From: Sphingobium subterraneum
GTDB lineage: Bacteria; Pseudomonadota; Alphaproteobacteria; Sphingomonadales; Sphingomonadaceae
Reading direction: 5' to 3'
NCBI RefSeq assembly: GCF_014199435.1
Contig: NZ_JACIJP010000006.1
Coordinates: forward strand, 157,271 to 221,270
DNA: 64,000 nucleotides
Shown here: positions 33,977 through 42,165 of the stretch, piece by piece
Layout of the letters: each line of letters begins with the position of its first letter
Numbering within the stretch: position 1 is the stretch's first letter
Made by a program: the position numbers and the translations under genes
Notes under the pieces: model-generated
What the model saw: the letters and a program-made list of their open reading frames with translations, nothing else
The model's database searches: none
Told to the model about the DNA's origin: nothing

Positions 33977-34069
33977 GGAGACGTGGGTGAGTGGCTGAAA
34001 CCAACGGTTTGCTAAACCGTCGTACTGGTAAATCCGGTACCGAGGGTTCGAATCCCTCCGTCTCCGCCA
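33977..34069 (+). tRNA. tRNA-Ser (anticodon GCT)
   Basis: 93 bases with encoded CCA (34067-34069). Acceptor stem GGAGACG/CGTCTCC, discriminator G, anticodon stem ACGGT/ACCGT with loop TTGCTAA and anticodon GCT at 34011-34013, long variable arm as in type II tRNAs, and T-arm GAGGG-TTCGAAT-CCCTC. Reads AGC/AGU. It marks the chromosomal boundary of the integrated element that follows. Confidence 0.96.
34042..34069 (+). other. Putative attachment site at the 3' end of tRNA-Ser
   Basis: The chromosomal gene order stops at this tRNA and conjugative element genes start right after it, so the 3' end of the tRNA (T-arm to CCA) is the natural candidate for attL. No second copy was noticed by eye in the window; the other junction is expected beyond the right edge. 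The claim is inference from position. Confidence 0.4.
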
Positions 34070-34292
34070 CTACCCATTGATTTCATTGGATAAATTGTCA
34101 GAAAATCTGTTGCGTCCGGGTCTGCATCCGGGTTTTTAATGTGGATTATTGCGAACTGTTGCGGCCAGCAGTGCTGGTTTTGCGTCAGATCGACAGGCGC
34201 TCATCGTGCAGGTTGCGCACATCTGAAGCCTCGAAGACGTACCTCTTGCAGTCCGAATGTCAGCGCGATGACACCCAAGCATCCGTTGCCTC
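34070..34292. other. Spacer between tRNA-Ser and ATPase gene
   Basis: About 220 bp with no supported gene. It contains a short direct repeat of TCCGGGT (34112-34134 region) followed by a T-run that could end tRNA transcription. No integrase remnant could be read in any frame. Confidence 0.4.
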
Positions 34293-35477
34293 CTACTCTC
34301 CGCCTTCAGCCATCGCTCGCCGCATAAAATCGCCGAACAACGGCACGGTGAATGCGACGATGCTATGTTCGGGGCTGTAGATCATGCCCTTACGAATCAG
34401 GCTATCGCGGGCGGGACCAGCGGCGTTGGTTGATCGCGCCAACCGTGCTGCCACATCAGCCGAACGCTGAGGTTCGTCACCAAGGGCGGCCATCGCGCGA
34501 AGATATTGGCGTTCCTTGGGGGTGAGCCGGTCAAAGCGCATTCGGAAGAAACTGGCATCGAGCGCGGCAATTGCTGCTGGCGTTGCCGCTTCGACGTCTG
34601 CCTTGGTGATCGGAGACTGTTCTGCCACGTTCCACGTCTGAAAACCCCATTGCTGGAGGAAATAGGGATAGCGCTCGGTGACAGAAAGGATTGCATCAAT
34701 GGCATCCTCGGTGAACGCCACCCCTTCGTCGCGCGCAGGGACGCTGACCGCTTCGCGGGCGAACACCTCGCCAAGCTGACCGATTTCGTTGAACAGGAAC
34801 ATCCTTTCGGCATAGGACTTTGCCCGACCGAAGAGGCCAACGAGTTGCGGAAGGCCCGCACCGACGATCCCCAACGGATACTTGCGCTGGTTGACACGGT
34901 GAAGCGCTGTCACCAGTGCGCCCAAGTCGGCTTCCGGTACATATTGCAGTTCGTCGATAAACAGGATGAAGGCTGTTTTCCGCTCAGCCGCCGCTTCGCC
35001 TACCATCGTCAATATGTCGGAAAGATCGGAGTCCAGATCGCCGCTATCGGCTACGCCGGGTGCGGCGGGCGAGATTGAGGCTTCCAGTTCTCCATAGCTG
35101 AGCTTGAAGGCGCTGGCGAAGTTCCGCAAGCCGCCCAGCGCGCGCTTTGCCAGCGACATTGCCGCCTGCCCGCGGTCAAGCTGCAACAGCGCGGCGCGCA
35201 AGCCGGGAACCAGCAGCGCGGGGAGTGAGCGGCTTTCAGGCGCTTCGAGCTTCAAACAGATAAAGCCCCGATCCTCACACCGGCGCTCGATATGGTCGAG
35301 CAGCACGGTTTTGCCGACGCCGCGCAGGCCCACCAGCATATGATGCTGCGATGGCCGTCCAAGCCGCAGGCGATCCAGCGCAATGTCGATTTCTTCGATG
35401 ATTTCTGCGCGGCCGAACAGTTCGTGTGGCGGTGGCGTGCCAGCGCCGGGGGCGTAGGGGTTATGACGACGATCCAT
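34293..35477 (-). CDS. AAA/STAND-type ATPase (Orc1/Cdc6-like ATP-binding protein)
   Basis: 394 residues. Walker A GLRGVGKT (about 50-57), Walker B FILFIDEL (about 170-180), a conserved NEIGQLG and a C-terminal winged-helix-like portion (LTPKERQYLRAMAALGD and further). The fold resembles Orc1/Cdc6-like P-loop ATPases, common as single genes on genomic islands. Role unknown: DNA binding or defence are both possible. It stands alone next to the tRNA, 215 bp from the ParB-like pair, with its own AT-rich promoter (see separate entry). A leaderless start at 35477 is likely because the -10 box is only seven bases upstream. Confidence 0.8.
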   Translation of the reverse strand: MDRRHNPYAPGAGTPPPHELFGRAEIIEEIDIALDRLRLGRPSQHHMLVGLRGVGKTVLLDHIERRCEDRGFICLKLEAPESRSLPALLVPGLRAALLQLDRGQAAMSLAKRALGGLRNFASAFKLSYGELEASISPAAPGVADSGDLDSDLSDILTMVGEAAAERKTAFILFIDELQYVPEADLGALVTALHRVNQRKYPLGIVGAGLPQLVGLFGRAKSYAERMFLFNEIGQLGEVFAREAVSVPARDEGVAFTEDAIDAILSVTERYPYFLQQWGFQTWNVAEQSPITKADVEAATPAAIAALDASFFRMRFDRLTPKERQYLRAMAALGDEPQRSADVAARLARSTNAAGPARDSLIRKGMIYSPEHSIVAFTVPLFGDFMRRAMAEGGE

Positions 35478-35484
35478 GTATAGG

Positions 35485-35514
35485 TATATAATGGTCGTAT
35501 AAGGTATTTGTCTA
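35485..35514 (-). promoter_or_regulatory. Candidate promoter of the ATPase gene, possibly leaderless
   Basis: On the minus strand: TAGACA (35509-35514), an 18-bp spacer, and TATATA (35485-35490), with the ATG of the ATPase beginning at 35477. The predicted transcription start would fall at or within one or two bases of the ATG, and no Shine-Dalgarno is visible. Confidence 0.45.
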
Positions 35515-35693
35515 TATGCTCATTAAATGGTTATATTTGATATGCGTCTGGGTGAGGATGGTTGCCACGAGTGCAATCTTGACGATATGCAACCGGAATT
35601 TTAGGACACATTATCGCCCCCTGTGTAGCAGGAAAACACGTTAGACACGTCGACCAGAATATCATCACAAAGGGTTTTCTCCGTTGAGCATAA

Positions 35694-36599
35694 CTAGGCG
35701 TCGGCAGGCGTAATTGTCGGCAAAGCGGTGATTTCAGCGATGGACTGGAACTGTTCCAGATATTCAGGACGGTTCCGGCTCAGCCACCGTACCACGGGTC
35801 CATTGCTCAGCAGCTTCCTGAGATATCCCTGTGAGACGGTCAGATGCAGATTATCGATACCATAGCTATCTTCAACCGCCTTGACCTGCGACTGCAAGCC
35901 TATCAACTCCTTTTCCAGTCGCGCCATGTGTTCCACTGTATTGGTTTTGGCTTTTGATGGAGCACTCGGGGCAACCAATTGGTCGGCCGGTGTCGCTACC
36001 AATATCGTGCGGGCAAACGCCGCCGTATAATTGCCTTGCCCTGTCATGATCTCGGCGGCGACGATTTGGCGTATAGGTTTCATCATCCGCAAGACATCAA
36101 AGACTGCCATTGCACAGGATGTGTCCTTCAACAGGTTCTCGGCCTCTGGGCAAATGCCCTCCAGCAGACGGGATCGCCGGCGGATCGATGCGGGATCAAG
36201 ACCAAGCGCCCGCGCCATCTTATCAACCGAAACGCCCCGATCCATGGCGCGCACAACCATCTTATGTTCCTGGGCTGCGCTCATGCGGTTTGTGCGCTTG
36301 TTGTACGTGTATGTCTCATCCTCGGTAGCCACCAGGCACAACACCTCTGTTATGCTGAGCTCCTTGAGAGCTTCGATCCGCAAATGGCCGTCAAGCAACA
36401 AATAACTACCGGCGTTTTGTGGGTCGGGAATGACAGCGGGTGGCTCCACGACACCAATGGTCCGGACCGACGCCAATATCTGAAGATATTTTTTGCTTTC
36501 TTTGACTTTTGCCCGCAGCGGCTTCAGCGGGAACAGGCCGTCTATCGAGAGAAGAAGCAATTTGCGCTCAAACGCCAGTCGGATCGGCGGCTGCGTCAC
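35694..36599 (-). CDS. ParB/RepB-like partition protein with RepB C-terminal domain (second of pair)
   Basis: 301 residues from a GTG at 36599 that overlaps the preceding gene's TGA by four bases (GTGA); an ATG at 36626 is the longer alternative. Opening IRLAFERKLLLLSIDGLFPL..., ParB-N-like VGVVEPPAVIPDP...YLLLDGHLRIEALKELS, then a HTH (VDKMARALGLDPASIRRRSRLL) and a RepB_C portion. No ParA partner is near. It is the last gene of a coupled unit recombinase-ParB-RepB. It probably binds DNA. Whether it takes CTP as true ParB does is unknown; the usual G-E-R-R box reads G-H-L-R here. Confidence 0.82.
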   Translation of the reverse strand: MTQPPIRLAFERKLLLLSIDGLFPLKPLRAKVKESKKYLQILASVRTIGVVEPPAVIPDPQNAGSYLLLDGHLRIEALKELSITEVLCLVATEDETYTYNKRTNRMSAAQEHKMVVRAMDRGVSVDKMARALGLDPASIRRRSRLLEGICPEAENLLKDTSCAMAVFDVLRMMKPIRQIVAAEIMTGQGNYTAAFARTILVATPADQLVAPSAPSKAKTNTVEHMARLEKELIGLQSQVKAVEDSYGIDNLHLTVSQGYLRKLLSNGPVVRWLSRNRPEYLEQFQSIAEITALPTITPADA

Positions 36600-37507
36600 C
36601 TCCACGAGGCCACCTGATGCTCGCATAGTTTATCGTCGAGCCATTTGGGCAGCGTGTTGAGATTTTCCGCACGCAACAAGGTCACGAACCCCTCATCTGC
36701 CGTCATGTCGCGCAAGGCTTCCACCACGAACGACAGGCGACTGCGCGTGAAGTCGGAACGCTTGACGACCAGTTGCTGCTTTTCAGCCTCGCGCTGATAG
36801 AGGCGCAGCAATTCATCCGGTGTCAGTTTGTGCGATTTTTTACGCACGCCTAAGCCGCCATCCGGCAACCTCTTGCTGCGCAGTTGTCGCTGTTCCAGCA
36901 TCCGCCGTATCTTACCGAGCTTCTTGCCCCTGATTTTTCCCTGCTCATACGCGTCCGCCAGTACATTTTGTATCTCGGCATCACTTGAGCGAGCGATGTC
37001 CGTCGCCAGACTAATCGGAATAAGCCCTGTTTCTACCGCGGATACCAGCCTCTCCTCGCCTTTGCTGAGCAGCTGGCTGATCATATTGATCCATGACACG
37101 GTTACGCCAATTTTTGCCGCAATCTCAGTATCACTATAGCCGCGCTGTTGCAGACTTCCGATTTCCGCCATCAAGTCAATCGGGCGATGGTGAGGCCGCG
37201 CGAGATTCTCGACCAGCCCCATGATCAGACAATCTTCTTCGGAGGCATCGCGGATGATAACCGGCACGAGCTCTTGCTTGAGCTGACGAAAGGCCTCCAA
37301 TCTTCCCTCGCCACAGATCACGTCATAACAGGGTAGACCATCGGCGCCTTGGCGCTGCCGCACGGTGATTGGTCGCTTCAATCCGATGGTGTTGATATTT
37401 TCAACGATGTCAGCGTGCTGACGCTGATCACGGGTGCGGGGATTGAGGACTGTCACACGATCCAGTGGAACCATCACCACATCCTCGCTGCTGTCCTCGG
37501 CCATCAC
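36596..37507 (-). CDS. ParB/RepB/Spo0J-family protein (first of pair)
   Basis: 303 residues. ParB N-domain: VVMVPLDRVTVLNPRTRDQRQ, IVENINTIGLKRPITVRQR, YDVICGEGRLEAFRQL (GEGR instead of GERR), and EEDCLIMGLVENLARP. A HTH core (YSDTEIAAKIGVTVSWINMISQLL) and a basic C-terminal part follow. Its start (GTG 37507 or ATG 37504) overlaps the recombinase stop as GTGATG, so translation is coupled. It differs in sequence from the neighbouring second ParB-like protein, so the two are not a recent duplication. Function with the recombinase unknown. Confidence 0.85.
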   Translation of the reverse strand: MMAEDSSEDVVMVPLDRVTVLNPRTRDQRQHADIVENINTIGLKRPITVRQRQGADGLPCYDVICGEGRLEAFRQLKQELVPVIIRDASEEDCLIMGLVENLARPHHRPIDLMAEIGSLQQRGYSDTEIAAKIGVTVSWINMISQLLSKGEERLVSAVETGLIPISLATDIARSSDAEIQNVLADAYEQGKIRGKKLGKIRRMLEQRQLRSKRLPDGGLGVRKKSHKLTPDELLRLYQREAEKQQLVVKRSDFTRSRLSFVVEALRDMTADEGFVTLLRAENLNTLPKWLDDKLCEHQVASWR

Positions 37508-39072
37508 GCCGCCTCCCGGATCGTTACCCGCGTTGCCAGTGAATAGAGAGTATCGAGGTCAGCAAACCGATACCCATCCAATGCCAAGCCGTTATCCTCG
37601 GCCAAACGAACATGATCGGACAACACGTCGATACGCGGCAGCAAATAATAGTCCAACGCCCGCTCGTTTCGGACGTCCATGCGCACCACGACTGTAACGT
37701 CGGGCAAAAGGGCCGTATCAAAGCGCAGTCGCCATCGATAGGAACCCGCAATCGTCGGTTTGCAGCGCGCGATGACGACCGATACGGAAAATTCATCGTT
37801 AACCCAGATCAGGTCCGTGTCAGGCACCTGTCGAACGGATCCACCTGCTGCCGCCAATCCATCGAGAACCGCGCCAACCATCGCCGGATAGAGGCGGCGC
37901 AAGGCGCGGTTGATTTCAACGTAACGGTAGTCGCGTCGCGGGCGATAACCCACCAGAGCATAGACCCTCAACAAACTGCCAAATCGACTGCGATAAGCGC
38001 TACTCGACGGAAGGCCGTCCTGCTCATCAATCACCAGACCGGACAGCATTCCGAGTTCGCCGAACAATGTTTGCAGTAAGGCGAGCATTTCATCATCACT
38101 CAGGCGCTGCGACCGGGCAGCGATAATGGCTCCCGCGCGCTCAAACAGGCTTTGCTCCACCAATGGCTTGAACGCACCCTTGGCCCGAACCCATTCTTCC
38201 GGCGGATTGCGTACCCGTCGTTCTTTCAGTTTGAACGAGACCTTGTTGAATACGTTGTTACCGACATATTTTTCATTGGTCAGTATCTGATGGACAGTTC
38301 CACGGGTCCATGGCCTGCCCAGATCGGTAACAATGCCATCTCTATTGAGCGCGGTGGCAATCTCGCGTTCATTGCGGCCCAGCTCTACGAAGGATCTGAA
38401 AATACGCTCCACCGCCGCTCGCTCTTCCGGCGGTCCTGGCACAAGAATAACTCGATCTGTTTGCAGGCTTTTGCGTTCTCCAGCCGCCAACTCGGCCTTG
38501 GGGTCCCCACGATCATCGACCATCAGACGGCGTAACCCGAAACCTGCTGCACCGCCTTGCCGATAGCCAAGCCCGATCAAGCGACACTGTCCGACAAAGA
38601 CTTTGTTGGACAGGTCGCGGCTATAGAGCGCCGCCATCGCCCGCTTTACATTTTTCATGATGGTAGCGGTCGGGGTCCCGTCGTTTTCGAATGGCTCGGC
38701 ACAATAGAGGACCGGAATACCCGCACGACGGCAAATATACTCGTAGGAAGCACTTTCATCGGCATCCTGAAAGCGTCCCCAACGGGTAATATCATAAGCA
38801 ATAATGACTTCGAAATCGGCAACACCGTTGCGAACGTCATCGATCATTCGTCCAAACGCATCGCGCCCGCCAATGTTGAGACCGCTTTTGCCTTCATCGG
38901 CATATTCACGAACAATGACCATCCCATGCTTTTCGGCATAGACCTTGATAGCGTCAGCCTGGTTTTCGGTCGAATAGCGTTGATGATCGGTGGACATGCG
39001 TACATACGAAGCCGCCCGCATCGATGTTTCCACCTGGAAAGGACGTTTGCCGTCGGAGTGCTTTACTCCCAC
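37504..39072 (-). CDS. Large serine recombinase (resolvase/invertase N-terminal plus Recombinase domain)
   Basis: 522 residues from a GTG at 39072 (GGAG upstream); an ATG at 39018 with AGGTGG upstream is an equally good start and would begin just before the catalytic region. Resolvase domain: RAASYVRMSTDHQ with catalytic serine near 27, IIAYDITRWGRFQDADE, and VKRAMAALYSRDLSNKVFVG. Then a Recombinase domain (NEREIATALNRDGIVTDLGRPWTRGTVHQILTNEKYVGNN) and a long C-terminal part without a clear zinc ribbon. Shorter than phage integrases with coiled-coil (about 550-600). It could move the cassette, resolve it or invert DNA. Directly coupled to two ParB-like genes. Confidence 0.92.
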   Translation of the reverse strand: MGVKHSDGKRPFQVETSMRAASYVRMSTDHQRYSTENQADAIKVYAEKHGMVIVREYADEGKSGLNIGGRDAFGRMIDDVRNGVADFEVIIAYDITRWGRFQDADESASYEYICRRAGIPVLYCAEPFENDGTPTATIMKNVKRAMAALYSRDLSNKVFVGQCRLIGLGYRQGGAAGFGLRRLMVDDRGDPKAELAAGERKSLQTDRVILVPGPPEERAAVERIFRSFVELGRNEREIATALNRDGIVTDLGRPWTRGTVHQILTNEKYVGNNVFNKVSFKLKERRVRNPPEEWVRAKGAFKPLVEQSLFERAGAIIAARSQRLSDDEMLALLQTLFGELGMLSGLVIDEQDGLPSSSAYRSRFGSLLRVYALVGYRPRRDYRYVEINRALRRLYPAMVGAVLDGLAAAGGSVRQVPDTDLIWVNDEFSVSVVIARCKPTIAGSYRWRLRFDTALLPDVTVVVRMDVRNERALDYYLLPRIDVLSDHVRLAEDNGLALDGYRFADLDTLYSLATRVTIREAA

Positions 39073-39101
39073 CTACGTTACTCCAGGCTCTTGGATTCGC
39101 A

Positions 39102-39239
39102 TCAAGCTATCCGGCAATCGTGACACGGCGATTGCGTTTTTCTGACACTGACCATGGTCATGCAAGTGACGAGGCGCCATTCGCCGTAAATTTGGTGCAA
39201 CAGATCAAAGCTGGCTTTGCCGACTGGAGCTGTCACCAT
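39102..39239 (-). CDS. Short ORF (45 aa) with very strong Shine-Dalgarno, upstream of the recombinase
   Basis: ATG at 39239, stop at 39102, 29 bases before the recombinase GTG. The preceding GGAGGTGA, four bases before the ATG, matches the end of 16S rRNA over eight bases, the strongest such site I noticed in the element. Peptide starts MVTAPVGKASFDLL, contains QIYGEWRLVT and ends CHDCRIA, with a C-x-x-C pair near the end. I recognise no family. It may be a leader peptide, a small regulator (for example a directionality factor) or a chance frame. Confidence 0.5.
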   Translation of the reverse strand: MVTAPVGKASFDLLHQIYGEWRLVTCMTMVSVRKTQSPCHDCRIA

Positions 39240-39517
39240 GATGTCACCTCCAAATGTTACGCACCCCCGAGGATCAATTCTATTGGATTGGGGACCCGGA
39301 CCCATCAAGCGCGGGGACCGCAGGAGAAGCCACACTATGGGGTGGATCAAGTGCGGTGGCAGGAAGGGCGGCGACCCCGCTGAAGCCTGCCAGGTCGGCA
39401 GTCATAGGACCGACCGGTTCGTTCGCGTCCAGCGGACCAGTTCGTGGCGTGCCGGATAGGGCGCAAGTCGGCACGCCGACCATATGGTGATGACGCCGAC
39501 TTCTTCGCACACCATTC
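39240..39517. other. Unassigned spacer between AlpA gene and recombinase unit
   Basis: About 280 bp. Several short frames are open on both strands but none has a ribosome binding site plus protein-like composition. The stretch probably holds the promoter of the recombinase unit, and it is where the tyrosine integrase of related elements would be expected; I could not read an integrase remnant. Confidence 0.35.
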
Positions 39518-39739
39518 TCATATCTTATGTCTCTTGCCTCCCAGGCTGTTTTTCGTGGTTTCAATCCAGGCGGTAATTTCACGATCACTCCAGCGGGCAG
39601 CGAAAGGCGACAGCTTATAGGGTTCCGGGAAGGTGCCTTCCTTGATTTTCTGGTAGATCATGGTCTTCCCAAGACCGACCCGGCGCTTCACCTCGCCGAT
39701 CCGGATCAACCGGTCGGCATCGTCCGACGAGAAGGTCAC
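39518..39739 (-). CDS. AlpA-family helix-turn-helix regulator (excisionase-like)
   Basis: 73 residues with the AlpA core: RLIRIGEVKRRVGLGKTMIYQKIKEGTFPEPYKL, then ARWSDREITAWIE. These small MerR-like winged helices activate or bind integrase regions of phage-like islands. Its ATG overlaps the TGA of the DUF2274 gene by four bases, so it is the last gene of the trb transcript. Possible role: excision or control of the element. Confidence 0.88.
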   Translation of the reverse strand: MTFSSDDADRLIRIGEVKRRVGLGKTMIYQKIKEGTFPEPYKLSPFAARWSDREITAWIETTKNSLGGKRHKI

Positions 39740-39969
39740 CGCACATTCTCACGGCTTTGCGTCCCGCGCGCCTTCTGAAAAACGCGATCGCTTTCCAGAA
39801 ACGCAGCGAGCATTTGCGGGATCAGCTCCGCCAGCGGTTCCTCATGGCCATAAGTTTCGGCATAGAGCGCGGCGTAATCGTCGAGCGCGCGCTTCATGTC
39901 AGGAGACAGGCTGATCGTCAGTTTGACCGGCGTGCGGTCGGGCAGTTTGGCGAGCTTGATTCCAGCCAT
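39736..39969 (-). CDS. DUF2274 protein, conserved after trbI
   Basis: 77 residues: MAGIKLAKLPDRTPVKLTISLSPDMKRALDDYAALY...EEPLAELIPQMLAAFLESDRVFQKARG. The ribbon-helix-helix-like start KLTISLSPDMKRALDDYA suggests DNA binding. The family is known as a small gene found after trbI in ICEs of alpha- and gammaproteobacteria. Starts two bases after the trbI stop and overlaps alpA by four bases. Confidence 0.88.
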   Translation of the reverse strand: MAGIKLAKLPDRTPVKLTISLSPDMKRALDDYAALYAETYGHEEPLAELIPQMLAAFLESDRVFQKARGTQSRENVR

Positions 39970-39970
39970 G

Positions 39971-41188
39971 TCAGTGGCTCCCGATGGGGGTTAACACCAG
40001 ATCCTTGTGCACGACCAACATGACCGGCGCGCCGGGGCGGATGGTGATCGTCGGCTGGACGCCCAAATTCCGCTGCGTGATCTGGTCGCTGGCACGCGCG
40101 ACATTGTCCTCGCTCGATCTGCGGATCGCCTGGATGAGGTCACTCTGCCCCGAGAGAGCCAGCTCCGAGCCGACACCAAGCAGGGTCGAGAGCGCGATGC
40201 CCTTCAAAAGCCGCCATGTGTGAAAATCCACCTTGTCCTGCAACCCTGCATAGCCGGAGGCGTCGGTGGCGGGCACATTGTCGATGCGCAAGCTGCTGCC
40301 ATCGGGCATGATGATCCGCTGCCAGACAATCAGCGCGCGGCTCTGCCCGAACGCTACCACGCTGTCATAACTGCCGATCAGGCGCGATCCCTGTGGGATC
40401 AGCAATAAGCGCCCCGTCGCGCTGTCATATATATTCTCGGTGATCTGCGCGGTGACAAGGCCGGGCAGATCGGAACGCAGACCGGTAATGAGACTCGCGG
40501 CAATCACACTGCCTGCGGACAGAGTATAGGGAGATGGCGGCGGGCTCATCATGTGCGGATTAACGTCGCCCCTGGGATCAAGCGTGCCGACAAAGGCTTC
40601 TTTGCGCCCTTGCGCATTGGGATTATTGGAAGGATCGAGTGCCGGTTTCGGGGTTGGCGACGGATCGGCGCTCGCCACCGACGACGGCGCGAACGAGGGG
40701 ATGTTGTCACTACCACTCGTTTGCCGCCCCTGCACCAGCAGGCCGGATTCACGCGCGGCTTTCAGTTCGGCGAAGCGTTGTTCACGGTCCTGAGCCTGAG
40801 ATTGCTCGATCTGCCGGTCTGCGGTGTTGCCAGAATTGACCTGTCCCAACTGATGATCGAGAATCGGTGCACCGAGATCGCCAGGGAGCGGTGGGCCGAG
40901 TTTTGGGACATCGCCATAGGTGGCGGGTGCGCCGGCGAGCGCGTCACTGGCGGGGCGCACATTGGGCTGCGAGAGTTCTTGGCCCTCGTCGATGCGCTGA
41001 AACAGTCGCGGTTTCAGCGCCATCCAGGTCACCGCCATCAGGCTGACCGACAGGCAGGCTGATATCGCGATGATTGCGCCGCGCTTGAACCGGATCGCGC
41101 GCGGCGGGCGGCTACGGATCGCGAGGCTTTCGGGGTCGAGCTTGACGGACCCCGATGCGGCATCAGCTTTTATGTCAACGTAGCTCAT
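39971..41188 (-). CDS. trbI: Conjugal transfer protein TrbI (VirB10-like)
   Basis: 405 residues from ATG 41188, overlapping trbG as ATGA. Cytoplasmic start, single helix (about 34-54, AIIAISACLSVSLMAVTWMAL), proline-rich linker (about 100-180), and the VirB10 C-terminal domain with SAGSVIAASLITGLRSDLPGLV, IPQGSRLIGSYDS, RIDNVPATDASGYAGLQDKVDFH and LGVQPTITIRPGAPVMLVVHKDLVL. It spans the periplasm as the T4SS core scaffold. Confidence 0.95.
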   Translation of the reverse strand: MSYVDIKADAASGSVKLDPESLAIRSRPPRAIRFKRGAIIAISACLSVSLMAVTWMALKPRLFQRIDEGQELSQPNVRPASDALAGAPATYGDVPKLGPPLPGDLGAPILDHQLGQVNSGNTADRQIEQSQAQDREQRFAELKAARESGLLVQGRQTSGSDNIPSFAPSSVASADPSPTPKPALDPSNNPNAQGRKEAFVGTLDPRGDVNPHMMSPPPSPYTLSAGSVIAASLITGLRSDLPGLVTAQITENIYDSATGRLLLIPQGSRLIGSYDSVVAFGQSRALIVWQRIIMPDGSSLRIDNVPATDASGYAGLQDKVDFHTWRLLKGIALSTLLGVGSELALSGQSDLIQAIRRSSEDNVARASDQITQRNLGVQPTITIRPGAPVMLVVHKDLVLTPIGSH

Positions 41189-42165
41189 GCGCCCCTCCGC
41201 CGCTTGAGATTTTCGCTTCCGCGCGTTATCCGCACGATATCCTGATGCTTGAGGCCGAGGCGCAATTCTGCAGTGTCGAACAATCGGTCGACTACATAAT
41301 AGCGACCCTGCACGCGGTAATTGACGAGACTCGCTATGCCCTTCGCGTCGACCAGGAACAACGGCGGCGCTTCCACGACGCTTAAGCTCTCGGGGCACTC
41401 GATGAATGTCTGTCGGCCATCATCGAACGCGCGCAAGGGTCGCCATGCCGGCCGGTCGCCCGAGATCACATAGTCGAAATGAAGCTGCTCGACCGCCAGA
41501 CCTGAGGCGACCGGCGCTGCGGCGCGCGCTTGCTCGGCCGCCGCTTTCAATGCCAGAAGCTGATCCTGGGGATAGGTCCATGACAGCCCCGCCATGGCGC
41601 TATGCCCGGTGCTGGTGAGCGCGAGATGATAGGTGCGCCGGTCGGTGGTGATGATGATATTAGTGGCGAGCCCGGCTGTGAACGGCTTCACCAATACATG
41701 GGTCTGCTTCCCCTCACCGCTACCGCTGGACGTGTCACCGACGACCCATCGGACGGTGTCACCGGCGGCGACCGCGCCCAATGTTTCGCCCGGCTGCAAT
41801 GCAATATCGGTCACCTGACCCGGCGCCGTAAACACATGATAGATGGTGCCGTCACTCCAGGGGTAGACCTGAACCGCGTTGAGATAGCCGCCACTCGCAG
41901 GCTCCAGCGTTGCAGCGCGATTGGCGGCGCGCACACGCAGCTCGGCAAGCGACGGCGGGTGAGCGCGATGGCGCTTGAGCTTTATCGGATGCGGTTGCAC
42001 ATCAGTGACTGATGCCGCAACATCTTGAGTCACTGGCGGTCTGTTGGGCGCCACTGGTGCGGCAACGGCGGCGGTTTGTGGTTGGGCTTTTGGGCCAGGA
42101 ACGCCTTGGGCCAATGCTGGCAGGGCGAAAACGAGCGTCGTCGCTGCGAGAAGTAAGGTTCTCAT
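41185..42165 (-). CDS. trbG: Conjugal transfer protein TrbG (VirB9-like)
   Basis: 326 residues with signal peptide (LLLAATTLVFALPALAQG). VirB9 segments: VYPWSDGTIYHVFTAPGQVTDIALQPGE, VGDTSSG, HVLVKPFTAGLATNIIITTDRRTYHL, and FDYVISGDRPAWRPLRAFDDGRQTFIECP. It forms the outer-membrane core complex with TrbI. Coupled to trbF and trbI by 4-bp overlaps. Confidence 0.95.
   Translation of the reverse strand: MRTLLLAATTLVFALPALAQGVPGPKAQPQTAAVAAPVAPNRPPVTQDVAASVTDVQPHPIKLKRHRAHPPSLAELRVRAANRAATLEPASGGYLNAVQVYPWSDGTIYHVFTAPGQVTDIALQPGETLGAVAAGDTVRWVVGDTSSGSGEGKQTHVLVKPFTAGLATNIIITTDRRTYHLALTSTGHSAMAGLSWTYPQDQLLALKAAAEQARAAAPVASGLAVEQLHFDYVISGDRPAWRPLRAFDDGRQTFIECPESLSVVEAPPLFLVDAKGIASLVNYRVQGRYYVVDRLFDTAELRLGLKHQDIVRITRGSENLKRRRGA

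Noticed and set aside
34112..34136. Direct repeat TCCGGGT near the tRNA as att duplicate
   Set aside because: Only seven bases and not matching the tRNA end; not evidence of an attachment site.
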